A stretch of 6,233 bases of DNA from an uncultured Saprospiraceae bacterium (GTDB taxonomy: Bacteria > Bacteroidota > Bacteroidia > Chitinophagales > Saprospiraceae): NCBI GenBank assembly GCA_937942465.1, contig CALDEO010000299.1, positions 1 through 6,233 on the forward strand, written 5' to 3'. Position 1 is the first letter of the stretch, and every line of letters begins with the position of its first letter. Below, in pieces: positions 1 to 6,233 of this stretch. The notes below the pieces were generated by a model. It was not told the DNA's origin and searched no databases. It saw only the letters and a list, made by a program, of their open reading frames with translations. The position numbers and the translations under genes were made by a program.

Positions 1-345
1 AGTTCTCTATTGGATACAAGTTATATCCCAGGGGTATATGCTGCTCCTGTACATGAGCTGTTACCTTCTTTTGTATTCGATCGATTGTCTCAAGCACTGC
101 ACTATTTTAAGAATAAAGTCAAAGGGTACTATACTGAAGAAGCTCAGATGATCGGACTAGAGAGTCGTACGAGTTCGCCGATAACAATACCTCGTGACCG
201 CGAGACGCTGATGCACAACGATATAGAAGGTTTATATCCATGTGGAGAGGGTGCAGGTTATGCAGGAGGGATATTAAGTGCTTGTATGGATGGTCAACGA
301 GTGATCAAAGCATTAGCTAAGAAGCTAGATTTATTAATAGGTTAA
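1..345 (+). CDS. NAD(P)/FAD-dependent oxidoreductase (COG2509-like), C-terminal fragment
   Basis: This is the last 114 codons plus stop (TAA at 343-345) of a flavoprotein whose start lies left of the window; the frame is open back to base 1. The sequence near the C-terminus, GLYPCGEGAGYAGGI followed by SACMDG, is the glycine-rich FAD-contacting end typical of uncharacterised FAD-dependent dehydrogenases of the COG2509 type. It is preceded by the family-like stretches LPSFVFDRL and ESRTSSPITIPRD. Family members are cytosolic proteins of roughly 500 residues with an N-terminal Rossmann FAD-binding fold, so about four fifths is missing here. The physiological substrate of the family is not established. 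The TTG at 10-12 is internal, not a start. The next gene begins 41 bases downstream on the same strand. Family assignment is fairly secure; the precise role is unknown. Confidence 0.85.
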   Translation, partial: SSLLDTSYIPGVYAAPVHELLPSFVFDRLSQALHYFKNKVKGYYTEEAQMIGLESRTSSPITIPRDRETLMHNDIEGLYPCGEGAGYAGGILSACMDGQRVIKALAKKLDLLIG

Positions 346-386
346 TTGACTATACTGTCACGACTACTTTTATATATTTGTAGGCT
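346..386 (+). promoter_or_regulatory. Candidate Bacteroidota-type promoter before the DoxX gene
   Basis: TATATTTG at 373-380 matches the Bacteroidota -7 consensus TAnnTTTG exactly. A TTG at 346-348 could be the -33 element, although the 24-base gap is slightly longer than usual. The start ATG lies only six bases after the box, so transcription would begin at or next to the start codon and give a leaderless or near-leaderless mRNA. No Shine-Dalgarno sequence is present. A match of this length can occur by chance in AT-rich DNA. Confidence 0.4.
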
Positions 387-803
387 ATGAAGGATATTGC
401 AGACCTTATTGGGCGAGTATTAATTGCCCTTATTTTTATACATGAAGTATACGATTCTATCTTTTACTTCAATCAGACCAAAGAGACGATGACTGAGTAC
501 GGTATTACTTGGCAGCAGGATATATTGCTGATCGGAGTGATCGTATTTCTATTTTTGGGAGCACTGTTAGTGCTTTTAGGGTACTACTCTAACGTTGGTG
601 GTATGTTGTTGCTCCTTTATTGGGTGCCATTTACATTTATTGTTTACTCTTTTTGGAATGATCCAGAATCAATAAAAAGACTTCATACATTGTACTTCAT
701 GAAGAATATGGCGATTGCGGGAGGTTTACTCTTACTCGTAGCGCATGGCTCTGGTAAGTATAGTGTTAAGCGTCTGATACATGTAATGAGACTTCCATCT
801 TAG
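387..803 (+). CDS. DoxX family integral membrane protein
   Basis: A complete 138-residue protein with four hydrophobic segments, at roughly residues 6-25, 46-66, 70-91 and 107-122. This is the size and layout of the DoxX family (four-helix inner-membrane proteins). The first helix begins with the typical LIGRVLIALIFIHE pattern of an Arg and a following helix. The last helix is preceded by the family-like FMKNMAIAGGLLLL. A basic tail (residues about 126-135) probably lies in the cytoplasm. DoxX proteins are named after a subunit of archaeal thiosulfate:quinone oxidoreductase, but most bacterial members, including small stand-alone ones like this, have no proven function; some are linked to redox stress. 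The ATG at 387 is chosen because it precedes the first helix directly and lies just after a promoter-like box. The neighbours give no functional clue. Confidence 0.8.
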   Translation: MKDIADLIGRVLIALIFIHEVYDSIFYFNQTKETMTEYGITWQQDILLIGVIVFLFLGALLVLLGYYSNVGGMLLLLYWVPFTFIVYSFWNDPESIKRLHTLYFMKNMAIAGGLLLLVAHGSGKYSVKRLIHVMRLPS

Positions 804-862
804 GAATGATAAATTAATAAAAATGTTAGTTTAATATTTTACCACTCCTTAGACTCGAGTAT

Positions 863-1555
863 ATGAAATACCAATGGATACTATTTGATCTAGACAATAC
901 GCTTACTGACTTTGATGTAGCCTCTCACGCCGCCTTTGAAAAACTATGTGAGGAGTTATTGAAAGTAGACTATACGCCAGAGTTGTATGCTTCATATAAG
1001 GTACACAATGGTAGTATGTGGCAAGCATTTGAGCGAAACGAGATTGATACAAAGTATCTACGTTGGAAGCGATTTGACCTATTCTTCAAAGCGAATGATA
1101 TTGAATTTGATTCGCATGAGGCTAATAAGTTTTACTTATTCGAAATGACCAAAGCAGCTACTCTTAAAGTAGGGTCTTTGGACTTATTGAAGAAACTACA
1201 CGGAGACTTTAAGTTGGCCATCATTACCAACGGACTTCAAGAAAATCAAAGAACGATTCTTGATAACTTAGATTTGACAAAGTACTTTGAGGCGATCATC
1301 GTGTCTGATGAGATCGGAGCATCGAAACCTAGTAAAGAGTTTTTTGATATTACATTTGATACCATTGGTCAGGAAGCAATCAAGTCATCACTTGTGGTCG
1401 GTGATAATATAGGATCAGATATTGAAGGTGCTATTGGTTATGGATTAGACTCTTGCTGGTTTAATGAGCATGGCAAAGTCAATAATACGGATCTCAAGCC
1501 TACGTTTACGATCTCTCGCATAGAGGAGTTACTAGATTGTATCTACACGAATTGA
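863..1555 (+). CDS. yjjG: YjjG-family noncanonical pyrimidine nucleotidase (HAD hydrolase)
   Basis: A complete 230-residue cytosolic HAD-superfamily phosphatase with all four catalytic motifs. Motif I is FDLDNTLTDF, with nucleophile Asp9 and acid/base Asp11. Motif II is IITNG, with Thr122. Motif III is the lysine in GASKPS (Lys155). Motif IV is VVGDNIGSDIEGA, with Mg2+ ligands Asp181 and Asp186. Residues of about 15-100 form the helical C1 cap. Length and motif wording (DLDNTL, SDEIGASKP, GDNIGSDI) fit the YjjG/YfnB family. Its characterised E. coli member dephosphorylates dUMP, dTMP and damaged pyrimidine nucleoside monophosphates, keeping noncanonical bases out of DNA. A related HAD phosphatase with another substrate cannot be excluded from sequence. 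The ATG at 863 lies a few residues before motif I, as usual; no Shine-Dalgarno is visible. It follows the DoxX gene by 59 bases and faces the giant minus-strand gene. Confidence 0.88.
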   Translation: MKYQWILFDLDNTLTDFDVASHAAFEKLCEELLKVDYTPELYASYKVHNGSMWQAFERNEIDTKYLRWKRFDLFFKANDIEFDSHEANKFYLFEMTKAATLKVGSLDLLKKLHGDFKLAIITNGLQENQRTILDNLDLTKYFEAIIVSDEIGASKPSKEFFDITFDTIGQEAIKSSLVVGDNIGSDIEGAIGYGLDSCWFNEHGKVNNTDLKPTFTISRIEELLDCIYTN

Positions 1556-1730
1556 GTTACATAAAATCTTTTAAAATACTTTAGGGAAATTCTTCAAGAT
1601 TAAGTAAGGCATAAGCGTAGCCGAAGTTATGGTGATCCTATTATTATCGAAATTTAAGCCTAAATATTGGATGATCTAGCTAATATTTATAGAGTATCAT
1701 ACAGCTCATTTCGTATTATTCAAGACCAAC

Positions 1731-1780
1731 AAAAATATAATTTATACAAATCAACAGCCCTCCCGAAGGAGGTCTGTTGA
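1731..1780 (-). terminator. Rho-independent-type terminator of the giant surface-protein gene
   Basis: On the minus strand, 1780-1751 forms a 13-step stem (seven pairs, one A-G mismatch, five pairs) closed by a C(TTCG)G loop, an exceptionally stable tetraloop common in terminators. It starts 31 bases after the stop codon of the minus-strand gene and is followed on that strand by an AT-rich tract with a TTTTT run at 1731-1735. On the plus strand no T-run follows the stem, so it appears to serve the minus-strand gene rather than the plus-strand nucleotidase gene. In the rest of the 1556-1811 gap I see no gene and no convincing plus-strand terminator. Confidence 0.75.
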
Positions 1781-1811
1781 GCATTCGTAATTAGGAAAAT
1801 TCTTGATAGGT

Positions 1812-4800
1812 CTATCTTAATACTGATATATCTCCGGATATTACGGATGATTCACCATTTGATTGTTCTATTTCTGCGATAAATACGTAAACACCTTCTA
1901 CTACGTTTTCTCCTTTAAAAGTACCATCCCATCCATAAGTCGTGTCATTGAGCGGCATATTTGATTGAGAGAAAACCACTTCTCCCCATCTGTCGAATAT
2001 ACTCAATTTAGTAATTATGGCGTCGCTGTCATTGCTTGAGAATAGTGTAAATCGATCATTATTACCATCTCCATTTGGAGAGAAAACATTAGGGTTGTAA
2101 ATGTCTTTTTCTGGGAGTGCTATGGATATGATTATAGAAGCTGTAGAAACACAACCATAAATATCAGTAATGGTAACAGTATAACTAATGTTATTATTCG
2201 CAGTAGCGTTAGTTTCTAAGCATGTAGGACATGATAGACCAGCACTTGGAGCCCAAGCAATACTATCAATTTCGTTAGGATCTAAAGTGGTAACTGCGGT
2301 CATGGTAAATTCTTCATTCAATGGAATAAGCGTACTAATCACATCAATCGTAGTTTCTATTTGATCAGAAGTTGCAACAGTCGTATTATTAGACCATTGA
2401 CATCCTTGACTATCCTGTACATATGCGGTGTAACCACCAGCAGGTACATTTTCAAATGAATTAGTGCTTACAAAGTTAACGCCATCGATAGAGTAGGTTA
2501 ATGGAGCGGTACCACCTAATACATTTGTAATCTGAATGATTCCATCATTAGCACCGAAACAATTAACATCTACAGCCATGACTTGTGCGACGATAGCATC
2601 ATTTTCTGAGATGGTAATGGTCGCTTGATCAGTACAGCCGAGAGCATCTTCAACGGTTACATTATAGATTCCTGCGGGTAGGTTCGTTGGATTTATATCG
2701 GTCGCAAGAGTATTATCCCAAGTTACGGTAGGTGTACCAATAGCATTGAGGATATCAAGGGTAATAGTACCATTATCATCACCATTACAGAGTATATTAG
2801 TCCAGTTGGCATCAAGAGCTAAGTTACAAGGACTTGAACAAGCTGCAGGAGGTGTAACACTAACCGTAACAATACAGGTTGGATCTTGGGCATCTACTAC
2901 GTTGAAGTTGACTATGCCATCAGCAATGTTGTAAGGCCCTATAACGATGGCGATATCGATCATGCCAGTACTATTTAATGGATCATTAGCAGTCCAATTA
3001 CCCGATCCATTGGATTGAGTGATTGTCAACTCAAAAGTATATGTATCGTCTGTTGGATCTGTCGGAGTACCATTATCATCGCATAGAATATTGTTAACTG
3101 CTTGATCGATAGAACAACCAATAGGAGAGCAAGTAGATGGGGCAATCACATTAACTGTCATCATACAATCATTGAAGAAATTATCAATAATATCAAAGTT
3201 TAAGTTACCATTACTGATATTGTAAGGCCCCATAGTTGTCAGTACATTGTAGGTACCCGTGGTATTGAGTGGATCATTAGCGATCCATCCAGTTCCTGCA
3301 TTCGATCCAGTGACCATGATGTCAAAAGTAAAAGTATCATCACTACTGTCAGCTGGAGTACCATTGTCATTACACATGATGTTAGATATCACCTGAGCAA
3401 TATCACAAGGCGGTGAACAAGTATTTGGAGGATTGACCATGAATGTTGAACTACAACTAGAGTCGTCCATATCAGTAAGTGTAATATTCAAAGTACCATT
3501 GCTGATCATGAATGGTCCCATACTTATAGTGGTATTGTATGTACCCGTAGTACTCAATGGATCATTCGTAGACCAGTTGGTACCAATATTAGAACCAGAG
3601 GTAGTAAGATCAAACGTAAAGGTATCGTCTGTAGGATCAGCGGGAGTACCGTTGTCATTACAGATGATGTTTGTTACATCCGTATTGATGATACAACTAT
3701 TAGAGCAACTCATCGGTGCAGTGACTTGGACTTGCGTCAAACAATTGACATCAGAGATATCAGCAATAGCAAAATCTAAATTGCCACCAATAATCAAGTA
3801 TGGACCGAAAACGGTAGTGGTATTGTATGCACCAGTGGTGTTATTAGGATCCGAACTAGACCAAGAGTTGCCAATATTGGCACCGGATACAATTACTTCA
3901 AAAGTAAATGTATCATCGGTAGCATCAGAAGAAGTACCATTGTCATCACAAATGATATTCGTGACAACGGCATCAATAAGGCACTCGTCAGAGCATGTAG
4001 TGGGTGCTGTTATTTGGATATTTGTAGTACATGTAGGATCATCACTATCTGCTACTGCGAAGTTAAAGTTACCACCTGCAATCGGGTAAGGACCAAAAGT
4101 AGTCAATGTAGCATAAGCTCCTGTAGTGGATAATGGATCATTGGCGGTCCATGAAGTACCGATATTACTACCATTAACCGTCAGGTCAAAAGTGAATGTA
4201 TCATCAGATGGATCAGAAGGAGTACCATTATCATTACACAGAGTATTAGTTAATGAATTAGAGATACTACAAGTACCAGAACAAGCATTCGGAGCTTGCA
4301 CGGTGAAGTTGTCACTACAAGTAGGATCATTCACATCAATGATGGTAATATTAAGGTTGCCATTAACGATACTGAACGGTCCAAAAGTAGTATTCGTGCT
4401 ATAGTTACCTGTAGTTGAAGCCGGATCATTAGCCGACCACGAAGCTCCAGTATTGAGTCCGGTAACAAATACATCAAAAGTAAATGTATCATCCAAAGGA
4501 TCAGAAGGGGTACCGTTGTCATTACAAGCTACATTGTCAAATGTAACATCGATTTGACACTGGGCAGAACAGGAAGTTGGAGGTATTACGGATTGTGTTG
4601 TTTGACAATTAGCATCATTAAGATCGGTAATTGTAAAATTGATCAAACCGCCAGAAATAAGGTATGGCCCAAAGGAAACACTATTGTTGTATGCACCACT
4701 GGTACCATTAGGGTCAGAAGCATTCCAACCGCCACTTGTGTTGAGGCCAGTAACCGTAACATCAAAAGTAAAGGTGTCGTCTGTAGGGTCAGAAGGAGTC

Positions 4801-6233
4801 CCATTATCATTACAGAGTATATTTTCAATAACAGAAGAAATTTCGCAAGCATCCGAACAAGTCATTGGGGCTACAATATTGATCATTGTAGTACAAGCAT
4901 TGTCTGTATTGTCCGTTATCGTGATATTCAAATTACCATTCGCAATCGAGTACGGACCTAGAGCCACGAGGTTGTTATAATTACCTGTTGAGTTATTGAT
5001 ATCATTGGCAGACCATCCTGTAGAGGTATTGGAACCTGTTACCTGTACATCAAAGAAGAAAATATCATCTGTAGGATCGGTAGGAGTTCCATTATTATCA
5101 CATATAATATTAGAAGGGGTTGCAGCAATAGTACAAGAGTTGGAGCAAGGAGCTGGAGCGATGACATCGACTTGTGTAAGACAAGTATTGTCAGCACCAT
5201 CTATGATCTGGAAACTCAAGTCTCCATTTATAATCAAATAAGGTCCAAAATTGATATTGTTATTATAAGTACCATTGGTGTTAAACGGATCATTAGCAGT
5301 CCAAGTAGAACCGGCATTTAAACCTGTAACATTAGTTGTGAAAGTGAAGGTGTCATCAGCTGGATCTGTCGGAGTGCCATTGTCGTTACACAGAATATTA
5401 GAAATAACTGCTGATATATCACACTGATCAGAACAACTGGCCGGAGCAGTAACACTTACTACAGTTGAGCAAGTCGGGTCTTCATTATCAAATACATTGA
5501 AATTGATATTTCCATTAGAGATTAGATATGGTCCTAGCACTTGAACAGTACCATAGTTTCCAATAGAAGAAAGCGGGTCATTAGCATTCCAACCAGATCC
5601 ACTGTTGAGTCCAGAAACGGAAATTTCGAAAGTGAATGTATCGTCAGATGGATCTGAGGCCGTACCGTTGTCATTACAAAGTACGTTGCTAGTAATATTG
5701 GAGATACTACAAGTACCCGAGCATGTATTAGGAGCTTGGATTGTAATATTATCCGTACAAGTAATGTCAATATTGTCAGTGAAGGTAATATTAGGATTAC
5801 CATCAGCAATATTGAATGGTCCAAAACTAGTAGCTACACCATAAGTACCTGTAGTACCGTTAGGGTCGTCAGCCGACCATCCGCCAGATGTATTAGAGCC
5901 AACCACAGTTGCATCGAATGTAAAGGTATCATCCGATGGATCTGTAGGCGTACCATTGTCATTACAGACTACATTGCTAAAAGAAGTGGTAATCTGACAC
6001 TGCTCAGAACAAGTAGTTGGAGCTGTTACCGTTACACTTTGAGTACAAGTGGGGTCGTTGTTATCAGTTATAGTGAAACTAATATTACCGCCAGATATTG
6101 GATATGGACCAAAAGAAACAACATTATTATAAGAGCCAGCAGTTCCGTTTGGATCATTTGCAGACCATCCACCAGAGGTATTTAGTCCAGTAACAGTTAA
6201 GTCAAAACTATAAGTATCATCCGATGGGTCTGT
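1812..6233 (-). CDS. Giant T9SS-secreted repeat protein with type B (gliding-motility) C-terminal domain, N-terminus missing
   Basis: The open frame covers the whole stretch from the right edge to the TAG at 1814-1812, giving 1473 visible residues; start codon and signal peptide lie beyond the window. Domain order from the visible N-terminus: residues 1-1136, one partial and eleven full 96-residue cysteine-containing repeats; about 1144-1209 and 1220-1287, two SprB-like repeats; about 1293-1371, a PKD/Ig-like beta domain; 1377-1473, a CHU_C-type (TIGR04131-like) C-terminal domain. The last is a known signal for the type IX secretion system, so the protein should cross the inner membrane by Sec, be moved over the outer membrane by T9SS, and act outside the cell. 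The composition (rich in Asn, Thr, Asp, Ser; poor in Lys and Arg) fits a secreted protein. An adhesin, matrix or filament role is inferred from architecture only. No frameshift or internal stop is visible. The GTG at 5906-5904 is internal to a repeat. Confidence 0.92.
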   Translation of the reverse strand, partial: TDPSDDTYSFDLTVTGLNTSGGWSANDPNGTAGSYNNVVSFGPYPISGGNISFTITDNNDPTCTQSVTVTAPTTCSEQCQITTSFSNVVCNDNGTPTDPSDDTFTFDATVVGSNTSGGWSADDPNGTTGTYGVATSFGPFNIADGNPNITFTDNIDITCTDNITIQAPNTCSGTCSISNITSNVLCNDNGTASDPSDDTFTFEISVSGLNSGSGWNANDPLSSIGNYGTVQVLGPYLISNGNINFNVFDNEDPTCSTVVSVTAPASCSDQCDISAVISNILCNDNGTPTDPADDTFTFTTNVTGLNAGSTWTANDPFNTNGTYNNNINFGPYLIINGDLSFQIIDGADNTCLTQVDVIAPAPCSNSCTIAATPSNIICDNNGTPTDPTDDIFFFDVQVTGSNTSTGWSANDINNSTGNYNNLVALGPYSIANGNLNITITDNTDNACTTMINIVAPMTCSDACEISSVIENILCNDNGTPSDPTDDTFTFDVTVTGLNTSGGWNASDPNGTSGAYNNSVSFGPYLISGGLINFTITDLNDANCQTTQSVIPPTSCSAQCQIDVTFDNVACNDNGTPSDPLDDTFTFDVFVTGLNTGASWSANDPASTTGNYSTNTTFGPFSIVNGNLNITIIDVNDPTCSDNFTVQAPNACSGTCSISNSLTNTLCNDNGTPSDPSDDTFTFDLTVNGSNIGTSWTANDPLSTTGAYATLTTFGPYPIAGGNFNFAVADSDDPTCTTNIQITAPTTCSDECLIDAVVTNIICDDNGTSSDATDDTFTFEVIVSGANIGNSWSSSDPNNTTGAYNTTTVFGPYLIIGGNLDFAIADISDVNCLTQVQVTAPMSCSNSCIINTDVTNIICNDNGTPADPTDDTFTFDLTTSGSNIGTNWSTNDPLSTTGTYNTTISMGPFMISNGTLNITLTDMDDSSCSSTFMVNPPNTCSPPCDIAQVISNIMCNDNGTPADSSDDTFTFDIMVTGSNAGTGWIANDPLNTTGTYNVLTTMGPYNISNGNLNFDIIDNFFNDCMMTVNVIAPSTCSPIGCSIDQAVNNILCDDNGTPTDPTDDTYTFELTITQSNGSGNWTANDPLNSTGMIDIAIVIGPYNIADGIVNFNVVDAQDPTCIVTVSVTPPAACSSPCNLALDANWTNILCNGDDNGTITLDILNAIGTPTVTWDNTLATDINPTNLPAGIYNVTVEDALGCTDQATITISENDAIVAQVMAVDVNCFGANDGIIQITNVLGGTAPLTYSIDGVNFVSTNSFENVPAGGYTAYVQDSQGCQWSNNTTVATSDQIETTIDVISTLIPLNEEFTMTAVTTLDPNEIDSIAWAPSAGLSCPTCLETNATANNNISYTVTITDIYGCVSTASIIISIALPEKDIYNPNVFSPNGDGNNDRFTLFSSNDSDAIITKLSIFDRWGEVVFSQSNMPLNDTTYGWDGTFKGENVVEGVYVFIAEIEQSNGESSVISGDISVLR
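1815..2105 (-). other. T9SS type B sorting domain (gliding motility-associated C-terminal domain)
   Basis: The last 97 residues carry the three hallmark blocks of the CHU_C/TIGR04131 family: YNPNVFSPNGDGNNDRF, then LSIFDRWGEVVF, then YGWDGTFKGENVVEGVYVF, ending in a short beta-strand and a terminal Arg (ISVLR). Type B domains direct secretion by the T9SS and, in studied cases, depend on a dedicated SprF/PorP-like outer-membrane partner rather than the type A cleavage and attachment route. No such partner gene lies downstream here, where a terminator and convergent genes follow; one could lie upstream, outside the window. Confidence 0.92.
2121..2357 (-). other. PKD/Ig-like beta domain next to the sorting domain
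   Basis: This roughly 79-residue segment lies between the SprB-like repeats and the C-terminal domain. It carries WAPSAGLSCPTC near its centre and YTVTITDIYGC near its end. That pattern (W-x-P-x-x-GLSCP-x-C, then the YTV strand and D-x-x-GC) recurs immediately upstream of type B C-terminal domains in Bacteroidota surface proteins and is usually matched to PKD/Ig-like folds. The CPTC pair may form a disulfide outside the cell. Its role is probably structural spacing. Confidence 0.6.
2373..2804 (-). other. Two SprB-like repeat domains within the giant protein
   Basis: Domain region. The first copy (2804-2607) runs from the ILCNGDDNGTITLDI motif through TVTWDN and LPAGIYNVTVEDALGC. The second (2576-2373) runs from VNCFGANDGIIQITNVLGG through YSIDG and VPAGGYTAYVQDSQGC. 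The order C-x-G-x-(N/D)-D/N-G, then G-G/T-x-P-x-x-Y/W, then L/V-P-A-G-x-Y and a D-x-x-GC end is the signature of the SprB repeat family, named after the mobile surface adhesin of Flavobacterium johnsoniae gliding. These beta modules are common between variable ectodomains and the sorting domain and probably act as stalk units. Confidence 0.8.
2826..6233 (-). repeat. Array of 96-residue (288-bp) four-cysteine tandem repeats, 11 complete plus 1 partial
   Basis: Unit boundaries in coding order: U1 6233-5997 (partial, last 79 residues), U2 5996-5709, U3 5708-5421, U4 5420-5133, U5 5132-4845, U6 4844-4557, U7 4556-4269, U8 4268-3981, U9 3980-3693, U10 3692-3405, U11 3404-3114 (97 residues), U12 3113-2826. 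Landmarks by unit position: Cys11 opening CNDNGTPxDPxDDTFTF; a V-x-G-x-N motif at 31-35; Trp40 then ANDP at 42-45; Gly50 and Tyr52; GP(Y/F) at 59-61; a D-x-x-D-x-x-C motif ending at Cys80; and (A/P)P-x-x-CS-x-x-C with Cys92 and Cys96. The alternating hydrophobic pattern suggests an all-beta module, and the four cysteines could form two disulfides per unit. I do not recognise a named Pfam family for this unit with certainty. Confidence 0.93.

Noticed and set aside
10..12. TTG as start of the first gene.
   Set aside because: The frame is open to base 1 and the protein matches only the C-terminal part of a much longer flavoprotein family.
820..840. Hairpin between the DoxX and nucleotidase genes (9-bp stem, 3-base loop).
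   Set aside because: The stem is entirely A-T plus one G-T pair and no clean T-run follows beyond the stem itself. It is too weak to call a terminator in AT-rich DNA.
1608..1633. Imperfect inverted repeat CATAA...TTATG around a GCGTAGCCGAAG core in the convergent gap.
   Set aside because: Only five pairs form before mismatches, with no T-run on either side. It could be a dispersed intergenic repeat, but only one copy is visible here.
3433..4089. Long plus-strand open frames opposite the repeat array (also 4126-4404, 4554-4961, 4639-4980, 4996-5241, 5605-5844, 5736-6185 and others).
   Set aside because: They are shadows of the minus-strand gene. Because the repeat period is a multiple of three, an antisense frame that lacks stops in one unit tends to lack them in neighbouring units. 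Their translations are repetitive mirror images of the real repeats, with no recognisable domains.
5904..5906. GTG as start codon of the minus-strand gene.
   Set aside because: It falls at position 31 inside repeat U2. The same frame continues without a stop to the window edge and reads as repeat sequence throughout, so the true start is outside.
2826..6233. Regular spacing suggestive of a CRISPR array or noncoding satellite.
   Set aside because: The period is 288 bp, there are no short identical repeats separated by spacers, and the whole region is one open frame with protein-level conservation.

Overview
The window looks chromosomal and comes from a member of the Bacteroidota. The evidence is a long surface protein ending in a gliding-motility/type IX secretion (T9SS) type B C-terminal domain, SprB-like repeats just before it, no Shine-Dalgarno sequence before either visible start codon, and a TAnnTTTG-type promoter box. 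The sequence is AT-rich, about 40% GC by eye. The repeat style resembles giant adhesin-like proteins of Saprospiria-type bacteria, but that finer placement is an impression, not a demonstrated result.

Left part (1-1555, + strand): three short housekeeping-type genes in a row. They are the C-terminal end of a COG2509-like FAD-dependent dehydrogenase (1-345, start outside the window), a small four-helix DoxX-family membrane protein (387-803), and a complete YjjG-type HAD nucleotidase (863-1555). Nothing ties them into one pathway. A good promoter box sits just before the DoxX gene, so it may be transcribed separately.

Middle (1556-1811): a 256-base convergent intergenic gap. Its one clear element is a minus-strand stem-loop terminator with a TTCG tetraloop (1751-1780), placed to end transcription of the giant gene.

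Right part (1812-6233, - strand): a single open frame that runs off the right edge, so its signal peptide and N-terminus are missing. The visible 1473 residues read, N- to C-terminal: one partial and eleven complete copies of a 96-residue, four-cysteine tandem repeat (2826-6233); two SprB-like repeats; a PKD/Ig-like beta domain; and the type B sorting domain. The protein is very probably exported by the T9SS to the cell surface or medium as an adhesin or structural filament. The repeat array is the most interesting part of the window. It keeps an almost invariant length, shows signs of a five-unit higher-order duplication, and carries an acidic Asp/Asn motif in each unit that could bind calcium.
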